Below, one piece after another: positions 27,569 through 38,434 of a stretch of 64,000 nucleotides of DNA; the first letter of the stretch is position 1; each line of letters starts with the position of its first letter. The position numbers were made by a program, and so were the translations under genes. The notes below the pieces were generated by a model. That model was not told the DNA's origin. It saw only the letters and a program-made list of their open reading frames with translations, and did no database searches. This DNA is from Coccinella septempunctata (taxonomy: Eukaryota > Arthropoda > Insecta > Coleoptera > Coccinellidae): contig NC_058191.1 in assembly GCF_907165205.1 (NCBI RefSeq), positions 16,804,501-16,868,500 of the forward strand, in the 5' to 3' direction.

Positions 27569-28940
27569 TGTAACGGGGTTTTCTTCGGTGGACTCGAGCG
27601 CCAGCTATTCTTTAAGGGAGAATAGCAAACCTACCCTGGCAGCTACTAGCCGGAGACAGGGTTCCCTTGTGTCTAGGATGTTAGCGACGCACAATGATAG
27701 GCAGAATCAACGTATACAACTTTTATTTGTCGATTCGAAAAAGGGGAACACAACTAGCACTCTTACACAATTCAGTGACTCGAAATCGGTGAGATTTACA
27801 GGGCAAAAACTAACGGAATAACAATGGATCCGATCTCAACGGTATACGGGGGTTAACGGAGTTGTTCGCCAGCCAGAACCTGAGACGTACACTTGACGGA
27901 CAGATATTGGACTTCAGCCGGGTTAGGGGATAAAAGACAGCACAGAAATACGACGGCTCACCTTCAGGCTCGTTCGGCACTCCCCGGGCCTCCGCACCAG
28001 CAGAATGCCTCCCTAACCGTAAAGGTGAACACCGGAACGGGGTAAAAAGACGGGAACTGGGGAAAGGGTGTGTCACCCCAAAGTGTCCTCGGTACCCCCT
28101 GGGCGTCCGCACCTGCAGGGTACTTTAACGACAGTAGGGGTGAACTAGATAAGACGGGAAATTTCGGGAAAGGGTGAGCCACCCCAAAGTGTCTTCGGTA
28201 CCCCCTGGGCGTACGCACCTGCAGGGTACTTTAATGACAGTAGGGGCGGAACTCAGACTCGGGTATGAGAGACGGAAAACTGAAGTTCCAACATTAAAAA
28301 AAAAATATAACGGCGTGTCGTCTTACCTTTGGCTTGGCCACTTGCACTCGCGAAACAAAAAAAGTAATTCGCCCCAACGGCGGTGAATGAGGAAAAAGCA
28401 AAAAAAAAAAAGAACTTGAACTCTAATATAAAGAAACAAAAAAAATCTTCTGGAAAACTCCGGCGGACGGCACTAATGATCGCAATTATCAAGTCGACAG
28501 TCAGGAAATCTTAAGTGAAAAACGTAGGTCGCAAGTCAACAGACAGAAAATAAATCGTGAGTGAAGTGGCCTGCGGGGGAACATCTGATTTTATACCCAC
28601 AGGGGGGGTGCGGAAATCAGATGTGCCCGACAGTCGAAATTCGGTAATTTTGCGTCGATGAAAACGTCTTAATTTCGACTTATCTGTGCTAGCAAACCAA
28701 AAAAACTCGGTTATCTTCCAATTCAGGATGTTTTATACGGTGCGACATCGTTGTTAGGAAATAAAAACGGAATAAAAACGGTACGGTATGTTTACAATTC
28801 CGAACGATGTCAAAATCCTGAATTGGAAATTCGAAAAGATTTCTCGGAAATTAATTCGAAACAAAATTATTTAAAAAGGAAAACTAAAATAATTATTCTA
28901 AAATGAGGGAATAGGTTGGAAAACCCATTTTCTCATTACA
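27569..28940 (-). repeat. 5' LTR
   Basis: Promoter LTR of the minus-strand element. It carries a TATA box at 28588-28595, tandem ~106-bp repeats at 27965-28251 and several GT-rich splice-donor-like sites (for example minus AAG/GTAAGA near 28327). Confidence 0.95.
28588..28595 (-). promoter_or_regulatory. LTR TATA box
   Basis: Minus-strand TATAAAAT preceded by GGG. An initiator-like TTCACT lies ~30 nt downstream near 28560. It is the best core promoter in the LTR. Confidence 0.55.
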
Positions 28941-29834
28941 GTGTATTAAATGGAAAATAAAACTCAACAGACAAAAGAGCCAAGCGACATTACTGCAGAA
29001 GAGGAGACTAAGAACTACAACAAATCTAGAGGTAGATGGAGAAGAAATCGAATGGAAAAACGAAGCAAAATATTTAGGTATCACCCTAGACAAAGGTCTA
29101 ACATGGAGAAGCCATATCAAACAAGCCGTTGACAAAACATAGGCAGCGATGAATATGCTCTACCCGCTGATAGGTAGAAAGAGCCACATGTCAAATGAGA
29201 GAAAATTGAAACTAATCAAAGCCGTTGCTAGACCGCAACTGACTTATGGATCAGGTGCTTGGGGATTCGCGGCAAAGAGCCATATACAATGAATTCAGGC
29301 AACAGAAAACAAGCTACTACGATATGGTATAGATGCGCCTTGGTTTGTCAGGAACAAACAGATATATCGAGATTTGGAGTGGGAAACCATCACCGAATTT
29401 ATGAAGAGGAAAGCTGAAAAGTTATTCGAAACAGCGAAGGAACATCCAAACGAAGAACTCAGGAGACTAGTGGACTACGATCCGGAGGAAGACAGAAGAA
29501 GAATGAGAATTTACAAAAGAGACCGAGAGATCAATTGAGGAGAGATTAAAATGAGTACGACAACTTATTAAAACTATACTAAGAAGAGATATCCGAAATG
29601 GACGAACATGAAAACCCTAGCACGACAATGTGCAAGAAGAAATCAACCGATTAAGGGATAAATGGTTTATAGGCAAATGCCCGGAACCAACAAAAAGCAG
29701 GTTAGGTTTAGTGGGTCGCGAACTCAGGAGAGTGAGTAACCCCACAGTGTTCCCTAGAAATGGGTTCCTCTGGGCGAGAGATAGAGCCCCGTGTTTTCAC
29801 GGTCGCAGATTCCCCCTGCTTAAAAAAAAAAAAA
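28937..29834 (+). pseudogene. younger Jockey: ORF2 3' part, 3' UTR and poly(A), right of the LTR element
   Basis: Resumes the ORF2 interrupted at 16272, with a stop at 29140 (aca tag), a stop at about 29290 (caa to tga) and a small deletion near 29519. Its TAC at ~29155 shows that the stop in copy A is a mutation. The 3' UTR and A-run (29822-29836) are followed by aactacagtt (29835-29844), duplicating 16212-16221. It is a 5'-truncated insertion (16222 to 29834) with a 10-bp target duplication. Confidence 0.9.
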
Positions 29835-30118
29835 AACTACAGTTAAAGACGGTATAAAAATCATCGCGTCAACCGTAGATGATTTTAGAAAAATCACTAC
29901 ATTCTTCGAGCAGCATGGTAAAGAATTTTTTTCCTACCAAATGGAGGAGGAGAAGAAGATATATGCCGTTATTAGGCATTTACCAACCGACGCTGATATT
30001 GCGTTGATTAAGTACGACCTGATATTCCAGGGAATATCAGACGCTGAGGTGTCCAGAATGACATCGACAATGACAAAGAAGCCAATACCTCTCTACATGG
30101 TTAAAACCCAGAAAAAGG
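29835..30118 (+). pseudogene. older Jockey ORF1 fragment, right part of the split copy
   Basis: Continues the ORF1 frame broken at 16221 (TTV, then KDGIKIIASTVDDFRKI, EEEKKIYAVIRHLPTDADI, VSRMTSTMTKKPIPLYMV). It is cut at 30118 within aaggctcttgtcaagg, where the H1 upstream module begins. Confidence 0.88.
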
Positions 30119-30235
30119 CTCTTGTCAAGGTTCATGGATATTCTTGTCATAAGTTATTATTCCGAAAGTTGAGTCTCCTTGATCGAACAATTCATGATAA
30201 ATAGAACTTATTCTTTTATTCATTGACCATCAAAA
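30119..30235 (-). pseudogene. partial H1 upstream module (M1), inverted
   Basis: Distal ~115 bp of module M1, reading from tgtcaaggttcatgg to gaccatcaaaattcg. Confidence 0.65.
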
Positions 30236-30523
30236 TTCGATCCAAATCTCGAAACTCTACACAATTTTTGAACTGAGATATACGTATTGAGTTTCATTCA
30301 GTTCGATAATTCAGATAGGAATTAAGATTTCTGTGGTCAATTCTGCAAAGTGTGATATGAATTTCTCAAAAACCGTTTGATCATTTCGACCCAAATCTTG
30401 AAACTTTACATAGTTTTCGAATTGAGATGCACATGTTGAATTTCATATCGATAGTTCTGATAGGAATTGAGATTTCAGAGGTCAATTCGGCAAAGTGTGA
30501 TATCAATTTCCCATAAACTGTTG
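30236..30523 (+). repeat. 145-bp satellite, direct
   Basis: Two monomers, interrupted at aactgttg by the MITE. Confidence 0.85.
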
Positions 30524-30715
30524 CAAGGGCGGATCCAGGATTTTTTTCTGGGGGGGGCACAACTGGCAGACGAGCAAAAAAATCAACAGTAACTGTGAGA
30601 AATTAACTTCACTTTTATTTTTAAGAGTTCAAGTCAAGTATGTATAGAAAGATCCGTCCGTCTGGGGGGGGGGGCTGGCACGTGCCCCCGTGCCCCCCCC
30701 CTAAATCCGCCCTTG
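30524..30715. mobile_element. hAT-like MITE, 192 bp
   Basis: The ends are inverted: CAAGGGCGGATCC at the left, and the reverse complement of the right end reads CAAGGGCGGATTT. It is flanked by an exact 8-bp duplication of satellite sequence, AACTGTTG (30516-30523 and 30716-30723). An 8-bp duplication and C-A-rich terminal repeats fit the hAT superfamily. It contains G/C runs and no coding capacity. Confidence 0.88.
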
Positions 30716-30863
30716 AACTGTTGGATCAATTCGAGCCAAATTTTGAAACTGTACATAGTTTTCGAATTGAGTTGCATATTGAGATGCATGCGAAAACTAT
30801 GTGCAGTTTCAAGATTTGGTTCGAATTGATCCAATAGTTCCTTAGGAATTGAAATGATATTTT
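30716..30863. repeat. 145-bp satellite, direct then inverted
   Basis: Satellite resumes after the MITE and turns at gcatgc (about 30787). Confidence 0.85.
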
Positions 30864-31323
30864 GACGGATCGACTACTACTCCGGTTAGCGCATCCACCA
30901 TTTCGGTTGGTGCAATAAAAGATATTTTTCGGAATGGTATCATTTTAATAATCGGTAATTTTTTTTTTCGGTAATTCTAATCCATTTTCACCTTCTACTT
31001 CGGTAGGGGCGGCAACGATGTGGGCGGCGACGGTTCTGACGGTGTTGGCGGTACGGCGGGCCTCAGTCGGAGGTCCGGCAGTATGGCCTCTTTCCTGCTC
31101 CCTGGAGTTGCGGTCGGTCCTGAGTCAGTTCTGGCGGTCATTGATCCCCTATCTCTAACGCAACACACCCTGGAAAAGACCCCCACACGGCCGCACCTGG
31201 AACAGAACTTCGTCCTTTCCCCTCGGCAGTCCTCCCTGTGGTGGCCTTCATTGCCACACCGCCAGCAACTGTGGGGGCCTAACCCCAGGTAGAAGTGAAG
31301 TCCACAGGTCCCCACGGTCCTTT
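30864..31323 (-). pseudogene. accessory zinc-knuckle gene fragment (M3, copy F)
   Basis: The minus frame 30995-31315 has CWRCGNEGHHREDC and FCSRCGRVGVFSRVCC. It belongs to an inverted composite unit. Confidence 0.82.
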
Positions 31324-31370
31324 CGAACTGAAATTCAACATGTGCATCTCAATTCGAAAACTGTGTACAT

Positions 31371-31429
31371 ACACCAGTGGCGGGCGTGGTTGCCTGTCGC
31401 ACTTGAGACTCGGAGGCTGAGAATGACAT
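31371..31429 (-). pseudogene. histone H1 start stub (M2)
   Basis: ATG 31427-31429 and ~19 codons, with the same breakpoint as the other stubs. Confidence 0.83.
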
Positions 31430-32095
31430 TGTTTGACCTTAACACTTTGGATTTCTTCAAATAGTGGGACCGATATTAGCCAAGTTGACGGAAATTTTAC
31501 GGGCGAATGGTTGGTAAATTATTGCTAAGGACTTGAAATTGAAAGTTTCCTGCGCAATCTCGAGGATTTCAAAGTTTTTTATTTGTACCAATTATTGGGT
31601 TCATCATTGCATCGTATTTCGGACGAATGCGATATGGAAAATAGGCCGATATGTCATTTTTGACGGACCGAAACAATTCTTCCAAGACTTGCCGAAGTCG
31701 CTCTTGTCAAGGTATCCATATACAGGGTGTGGCGTAATGAATGGATAATATTGAGCCTGGGGGTAGAGGACTCTATGGCGGTTCAGAAAAATATATTTTA
31801 CGTTCAGTAAAAGGGCCTTGGTTTTCGAGATATTGGAGATTTTCGAAAATTCAAGAGAATTACACCCTACGCCACTCGTTTTGCAGGCAAGACTCCAAAT
31901 GAAGGAATTTTTTCAAACTGTTTTTTGGATAGTATTCCTAGATAGATGATCTATCGAATGCAATTCATTATTTTTGAGGGGCATGAATAGTTCTTTATGA
32001 AAAAAAGAAGTTATTATTCCGAAAGTTGAGTCTCCTTGATCGAACAATTCATGATAAATAGAACTTATTCTTTTATTCATTGACCATCAAAATTC
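31430..32095 (-). pseudogene. H1 upstream module (M1) interrupted by an insertion
   Basis: Module sequence runs 31430 to about 31711, then ~295 bp of unrelated DNA, then the module resumes at about 32006 (aagttattattccgaaag). Confidence 0.7.
31712..32005. mobile_element. unclassified ~295-bp insertion
   Basis: It begins atccatatacagggtgtggc and contains no frame of note. The word ccctacgccactcg inside is close to the reverse complement of the start (gagtggcgta/ggtgtggcgta). No clear target duplication is visible, and a few bases of the host module are missing. Confidence 0.45.
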
Positions 32096-33131
32096 GATCC
32101 AAATCTCGAAACTCTACACAATTTTTGAACTGAGATATACGTATTGAGTTTCATTCAGTTCAATAATTCAGATAGGAATTCAGATTTCTCTGGTCAATTT
32201 GGCAAAGTGTGATATGAATTTCTCAAAAACCGTTTGATCAATTCGACCCAAATCTTGAAACTTCACATAGTTTTCGAATTGAGATGAACATGTTGAATTT
32301 CATATCGATAGCTCTGATAGGAATTGAGATTTCAGTGGTCAATTCGGCAAAGTGTGATATCAATTTCCCATAAACTGTTGGATCAATTCGAGCCAAATTT
32401 TGAAACTGTACATAGGTTTCGAATTGAGTTGCATATTGAGATGCACATGTTGAATTTCAGTTCTATAGTTCAGATAGGCATTGAGATTTCTGTGGTCAAT
32501 TTGGCAAAGTGTGATATGAATTTCTCAAAAACCGTTTGATCAATTCGACCCAAATCTTGAAACTTCACATAGTTTTCGAATTGAGATGCACATGTTGAAT
32601 TTCATATCGATAGTTCTGATAGGAATTGAGATTTCAGTGGTCAATTCGGCAAAGTGTGATATCAATTTTCCATAAACTGTTGGATCAATTCGGGCAAAAT
32701 CTTGAAACTGTATATGGTTTTCAAATTGAGATGCATATGTTGAATTTCAGTTCGTTGATCTGGAATTATTCATTGACCATCAAAATTCGATCCAAATCTC
32801 GAAACTCTACACAATTTTTGAACTGAGATATACGTATTGAGTTTCATTCAGTTCGATAATTCAGATAGGAATTAAGATTTCTGTGGTCAATTCGGCAAAG
32901 TGTGATATGAATTCCTCAAAAACCGTTTGATCATTTCGACCCAAATCTTCAAACTTCACATAGTGTGATATCAATTTCCCATAAACTATTGGATCAATTC
33001 GAGCCAAATTTTGAAACTGTACATAGTTTTCGAATTGAGTTGCATATTGAGATGCATGCGAAAACTATGTGCAGTTTCAAGATTTGGTTCGAATTGATCC
33101 AATAGTTCCTTAGGAATTGAAATGATATTTT
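32096..33131. repeat. 145-bp satellite, mostly direct, diverged
   Basis: Includes two near-identical ~290-bp direct units (32150-32440 and 32440-32740), a short interruption near 32755, and a final inverted monomer after gcatgc (33055). Confidence 0.85.
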
Positions 33132-33575
33132 GACGAATCGACTACTATCCCGGTTAGCACATCCACCATTTCGGTTGGTGCAATAAAAGATATTTTTCGG
33201 AACGATATCATTTTATTAATCGGTAATTTTTTTTTCGGTAATTCTAATCCATTTTCACCTTCTTCTTCGGTGGGGGCGGCACCGATGTGGGCGGCGACGG
33301 TTCTGACGGTGTTGGCGGTACGGCGGGCCTCAGTCGGAGGTCCGGCAGTATGGCCTCTGTCCTGCTCCCTGGAGTTGCGGTCGGTCCTGAGGCAGTTCTG
33401 GCGGTCCCTGGTCCCCTATCTCTAACGCAACACACCCTGGAAAGGACCCCCACACGGCCGCACCTGGAACAGAACTTCGTCCTTTACCCTCGGCAGTCCT
33501 CCCTGTGGTGGCCTTCATTGCCACACCGCCAGCAACTGTGGGGGCCTAACCCCAGGTAGACCTGAAGTCCACAGT
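33132..33575 (-). pseudogene. accessory zinc-knuckle gene fragment (M3, copy G)
   Basis: Minus strand. The Cys clusters are present, but the frame is broken near 33485 by a Ser-to-stop change (cctttaccct). It is joined to Jockey sequence at 33576, so the H1 stub is missing. Confidence 0.78.
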
Positions 33576-34945
33576 ACCCCGCGATAAAACAACGAATGTT
33601 ATGTTAGAGAAATTACCTAGAAAAGGTATAGCCGCTCTAACAAATATCACGAATGGAATCATTGGGACAGAACACTACCCAGAAAAATGGAAAAAAGCGG
33701 AAGTCATAGTATTCAATAAAACATTTAAAGAGAAGAAGTTCCCACAAAACTACAGACCGATAAGTCTACTGTCGGCGTTAGGAAAAGTAGTAGAAAGGAT
33801 TATCGCCACGAGGCTAAATGAGGAATTCGAAAATCTGAAACTGATACCGCCAGTAGAGTTCGGATTCAGAAGAGAGCATTCAACAGAGCAACAATTATTA
33901 AGGCTCACAGAGTACATTTCAGAGGGATTCCAAAATAAACAAGCCACATGTCTTGGTTTACTAGACGTCGCCAGAGCTTTTGACAGTGTATGGCATGAAG
34001 GATTAATATTTAAGATGAGAAGTGCAGGATATTCAATAAAAATATGCAAGTTGATCCGGAATTATCACAAAAATAGAAGATTTTACGTGAAAGTGGAAGG
34101 AGAATGCTCCACAACAAGAGATTTAGAGGCTGGTGTACCCCAAGGGTCAGTGCTTGGGCCATACATTCACGATATTCCGAAGAATGCAAGAACCATGCTA
34201 ACGTTATATGCTGATGACACAGGCATAGCGACTCGACACCGAAACCCAGAAATGATAGAACGAGTTCTATCGATCGATTGACGAAACAAATGACTGGTGC
34301 ATAAAGTGGAAAATCAAGCTCAATGGAAAAAAGAGCCAAGCAATATTATTACAGAAGTGGAGACTGCGACCCACAACGAATCTAGAAGTTGACGGCGAAG
34401 AAATCGACTGGAAAAATGAAGCCAAATATTTAGGACTAACGCTTGACAAAGGACTTACTTGGAAGAGTCATATCAAACAAGCAATCGACAAAACGAAACC
34501 AGCGTTGTATAGACTCTACCCTTTAATAGGAAGAAGAAGCCACATGTCGAAAGAGACAAAATTGAAGATAATTAAAGCCGTTGCTAGGCCTCAACTGACT
34601 TATGGATCAGCTGCCTGGGGCTTCGCGGCAAAGAGCCACATCAAAAGAATTCAGGCCACTGAAAACAAGCTGCTACGATGTGCAATAGATGCACCTTGGT
34701 TTGTCAGAAATGGACAATATATAGGGACCTAAAGTGGGAAACCATAACGGAATTCATGAACAGAAAAGCAGAGAAATGATTCGAAACAGCGAAACACCAT
34801 CCGAATCAAGAACTCAGGAGACTAGTGGACTACGACCCAGAGGAAGACAAGAGGAGAATGCGAATTTACCGAAGGAGACCAAGAGATCAATTAATAAGAG
34901 ATTAAAATAACAACAGAAACTTATTGAAAAATTCAATAAAGTGTT
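33576..34945 (+). pseudogene. Jockey ORF2 fragment (RT to C-terminus) and part of the 3' UTR
   Basis: Starts in the segment before RT motif 1 (NVMLEKLPRKGIAALTNI). It has LGLLDVARAFDSVW, a deletion inside the SVLGPLLYN motif (now SVLGPYIHD) and YADD at 34207-34218. It is frameshifted at 34281 and has further damage to about 34904. The 3' UTR is cut at 34945, with satellite following and no poly(A). Confidence 0.88.
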
Positions 34946-35164
34946 AATCAATTTGAAAACTATATACAGTTTCAAGATTTGGCTCGAATTGATCCAACAG
35001 TTTTTGAGAAATCGATATCACACTTTGCCGAATTGACCGCTGAAATCTCTATTCCTATCTGACCTATCGAACTGAAATTCAACATGTGAATCTCAATTCG
35101 AAAACTATGTGCAGTTTCATGATTTGGGTCGAATTGATCAAACGGTTTTTGAGAAATTTATATT
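34946..35164 (-). repeat. 145-bp satellite, inverted
   Basis: About 1.5 reversed monomers. Confidence 0.85.
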
Positions 35165-35395
35165 CAAAAAAAATTACCTATTAATAAAATCATACCGTTC
35201 CGAAAAATATCTTTTAATGCACCAACCGAAATGGTGGATGCGCTAACCGGAATTTCAATGTTTCCACCGTCAAAGTACCGTTAAATAGATCACGATACCA
35301 GAAAATAATTCCGAGTTCAATAAACCCGCAACTTTGGTTTGTTCACAGACTGCCACCGCAAATAATCCTACACCGATAAACCCAGGAGGGTTAGA
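35165..35395 (+). pseudogene. M3 tail with its original 3' flank (left inverted arm)
   Basis: The M3 tail (IMPFRKIS-like, EMVDALTG) continues not into satellite but to GISMFPPSKYR and a stop, then ~130 bp of flank ending cccaggagggttagaag. The same segment occurs inverted at 37545-37775 and in part at 39248-39318. It probably shows how the accessory gene ended before it was fused to satellite. Confidence 0.65.
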
Positions 35396-36461
35396 AGAAT
35401 TTTTTTTTTTTTGTGGCAGGGAGAAAATCTGCAAATCAGACGAACCACCCTCTCCTGAGGGGGAACAAGTGTGGGGTTTCTCACTCTCCTGAACTTGTGA
35501 CGCACTAAAAACCCCTAACTGCTTCTTGAATTTTGTTCCCGGGCATTTGCCTATAAACCGTTCATCTCTTAGTCGGTTTTCTTGTCGCACACTATCGTGC
35601 TGGGATTTATGTGTATATCCTCTATTGGATTAACACTTTATTGAATTTTTCAATAAGTTTCTGTTGTTATTTTAATCTCTTATTAATTGATCTCTTGGTC
35701 TCCTCGTATTTTCCTCTTGTCATCCTCTGGGTCGTAGTCCACTAGTCTCCTGAGTTCTTGATTCGGATGGTGTTTCGCTGTTTCGAATAATTTCTCTGCT
35801 TTTCTGTTCATCAATTCCGTTATGGTTTCCCATTTCAGGTCCCTATATATCTGTCCATTCCTGACAAACCAAGGTGCATCTATTGCACATCGTAGCAGCT
35901 TGTTTTCAGTGGCCTGAATTCTTTTGATGTGTCTCTTTGCCGCGAAGCCCCAGGCAGCTGATCCATAAGTCAGTTGAGGCCTAGCAACAGCTTTGATTAT
36001 CTTCAATTTTGTCTCTTTCGACATGTGGCTCTTCTTCCTATTAAAGGGTATAGTCTATACATCGCTGCTTTCGTTTTTTCGATTGCTTGTTTGATATGAC
36101 TTTTCCAAGTAAGTCCTTTGTCGAACGTTAGTCCTAAATATTTGGCTTCATTTTTCCAGTCGATTTCTTCGCCGTCAACTTCTAGATTCGTTGTGGGTCG
36201 CAGTCTCCTCTTCTGTAATAATATTGCTTGGCTCTTTTGTCCATTGAGCTTGATTTCCCACTTTATGCACCAGTCATTTGTTTCGTCAATCGTTTCTTGT
36301 AGAACTCGTTCTATTATTTCTGGGTTTCGGTGTCGAGTCGCTATGCCTGTGTCGTCAGCATATAACGTTAGCATGGTTCTTGGATTCTTTGGCATATCGT
36401 GAATGTATATGTAGTACAGAAGTGGCCCAAGCACTGACCCTCGGGGTACTCCAGCCTCTAA
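35396..36461 (-). pseudogene. Jockey ORF2 3' half and 3' UTR (duplication copy 1)
   Basis: Poly(T) at 35401-35412 marks the 3' end of a minus-strand Jockey. The ORF2 pieces 36003-36461 (GVPRGSVLGPLLYYIYIH, YADD) and 35683-36024 (ARPQLTYGSAAWGFAAK) are in different frames. It is interrupted at 36462 by the Harbinger-like insertion. Confidence 0.9.
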
Positions 36462-37095
36462 AGCCGGGTCCAGACTATGTAACAAAACATTTTGTCAACA
36501 AAGTTATACAAGAAATTTGTTATACAACTTTGTTAAATAACTTGTTATAAAATAGCAGAGACATCCAGACTTTGTAACAGAATAAAACTAAACAAAAGTG
36601 CTCATCTGGAAGCAGTGGCATCTGTAGCATTGAAAATGTCCTCAAACGTAGAGGATGTCATTTTGGCAGCAGCAGCTTGCGTGATTTTATGTAGACGAGT
36701 GAAATCTCATCGTTGAGAGCTAGAGGAACATTATAGTTTAACAACTCTCTTTGAAGTATCTAGCAATGGATGACAAAGACCCATTGACAGGGGACATTAA
36801 ATGTGATGGTAGTTTCAAATATTTCCTAAGTATGACAAGTTCTGATTTCGAATACGAATAAATCAAATCGGCCATAAAATAGGCAAAAAAAGCACGACAT
36901 TTCGAGATGCAATACCAGTAAAAGAAAGATTGGCGCTGCAGTAAATGTTTAATAACACAAGTGTGGACAAGTTGCGGCGTGTTTTATAACAAAGTTATAT
37001 TACTTTTTTGATCTTTACCGACACCCAACGGATAACATAAAATTTGCTATATAGCAAGAAAAATGTTGTATAACATTGTGTTATATAACTTTTTC
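36462..37095. mobile_element. PIF/Harbinger-like element, right end deleted (duplication copy 1)
   Basis: Left terminal repeat GCCGGGTCCAGACTATGTAA (36463 onward). The body is ~97% like 40389-41022. Its right end is missing; at 37096 it joins Jockey ORF2 sequence directly. Confidence 0.82.
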
Positions 37096-37544
37096 GGTTT
37101 CCTTATTTAGCCTCGTGGCGATAATCCTTTCTACTACTTTTCCTAACGCCGACAGTAGACTTATCGGTCTGTAGATTTGTGGGAACTTCTTCTCATTAAA
37201 TGGTTTATTGAATACTTTGACTTCCGCTGTTTTCCATTTTTCTGGGTAGTGTTCTGTCCTCATGATTCCATTCGTGATATTTGTTAGAGCGGCTATACAT
37301 TTTCTAGGTAATTCCTTTAACATAACATTCGTTGTTTTATCGCTTCCGGGAGCTTTCCTCTTCTTCAAACTTCTAATTATCTCCCTGATTTCATTTGGCG
37401 ATCTTGGCTTGTCTATTTCAGCAGCCGCTGGTAATTCATCATTTTCTTCCAAATCTTCATTATCGTCGTCTATCCTGTAATTTATTCTCGATTCTCTTTC
37501 GATCGAGTCCGCCAATGCATCTGCCTTATCAGTATTAGTCTTCT
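37096..37544 (-). pseudogene. Jockey ORF2 fragment upstream of RT motif 1
   Basis: Minus frame 37081-37515 encodes ADSIERESRINYRIDDDNED, an acidic linker, then SLKKRKAPGSDKTTN and NYRPISLL-type RT motif 0/1 sequence (here IYRPISLL). Confidence 0.85.
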
Positions 37545-38280
37545 TCTAACCCTCCTGGGTTTATCGGTGTAGGAGTATTTGCGGTGGCAGCCTGTGAACA
37601 AACCAAAGTTGCGGGTTTATTGAACTCGGAATTATTTTCTGGTATTGTGATCTATTTGACGGTACTTTGACGGTGGAAACATTGAAATTCCGGTTAGCGC
37701 ATCCACCATTTAGGTTGGTGCAATAAAAGATATTTTTCGGAACGGTATCATTTTATTAATCGGTAATTTTTTTTCGGTAATTCTAATCCATTTTCACCTT
37801 CTTCACGGTGTGGGCGGCGACGGTTCTGACGGTGTTAGCGGTACGGCGGGCCTCAGTCGGAGGTCCGGCAGTATGGCCTCTGTCCTGATCCCTGGAGTTG
37901 CGGTCGGCCCTGAGGCAGTTCTGGCGGTCCCTGGTCCCCTATCTCTAACGCAACACACCCTGGAAAGGACCTCCACACGGCCGCACCTGGAACAGAACTT
38001 CGTCCTTGCCCCTCGGTAGTCCTTCCTGCGGTGGCCTTCATTGCCACACCGCCAGCAACTGTGGGGGCCTAACCCCAGGTAGACATGAAGTCCACAGGTT
38101 CCCACGGTCCTGGTGGCTGGCGGTTCCGTGTTGGTCCCGGCCTCTCTCCTTCTATCTGGCACCTCCCAGTCTGCCGACAGACTGAGAGTCGACCCAATAT
38201 TCCTGCGGGAGAAGGCGGTCCGGACGGTAGGGTCGGCTCTCTGAACCCTGACGGTCGGCCCATTGAATAACGTTTCATCC
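37545..38280 (-). pseudogene. accessory zinc-knuckle gene fragment, longest copy (M3, copy H)
   Basis: The minus frame 37803-38162 begins further upstream than other M3 copies (MPDRRREAGTNTEPPATRTV) and so shows the lead-in shared with the 237-codon ORF (RTVGT-x-G, then VY, L, P, CWRCG). The Cys clusters are CWRCGNEGHRRKDY (last Cys lost) and FCSRCGRVEVLSRVCC. Its tail runs into the GISMFPPSKYR-type end and the 3' flank at 37545-37692. Confidence 0.82.
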
Positions 38281-38434
38281 TTAAAATGTCACACGTTGAT
38301 CAAACAGTAAACAACGGTTTGTTAGTACCCTGTTAAATATTCATTCATATCATACTTTGCCGAATTGACCACTGAAATCTCAATTCCTATCTCAACTATC
38401 GAACTGAAATTCAACACTGCTGTATCCCGTTACC
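38281..38434. other. short spacer with one satellite scrap
   Basis: Contains about 80 bp of inverted satellite (38345-38420). No gene seen. Confidence 0.5.

Larger units (their letters stand above)
16273..28940 (-). mobile_element. Ty3/Gypsy-type LTR retrotransposon carrying a kinase and zinc-knuckle accessory genes
   Basis: 12,668-bp element with coding strand minus. It has TG...CA LTRs of 1,372 bp each and a 4-bp target duplication GTGT (16269-16272 and 28941-28944) splitting a Jockey ORF2. Gene order along the minus strand is 5' LTR, PBS, ~1-kb leader, gag, PR-RT-RNase H, integrase (Ty3 order), an 84-codon zinc ORF, a Ser/Thr kinase, a 237-codon zinc-knuckle ORF, ~1.3 kb non-coding DNA, PPT and 3' LTR. 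The LTRs differ at only three positions that I noticed (near 17453, 17516 and 17592), indicating a young insertion. Pol is disrupted in RNase H. Confidence 0.93.
35321..37095. repeat. segmental duplication, copy 1 (matches 39248-41022)
   Basis: About 1.77 kb containing a flank scrap, a Jockey 3' half and the left ~630 bp of the Harbinger-like element, with only scattered differences from 39248-41022. Confidence 0.9.
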
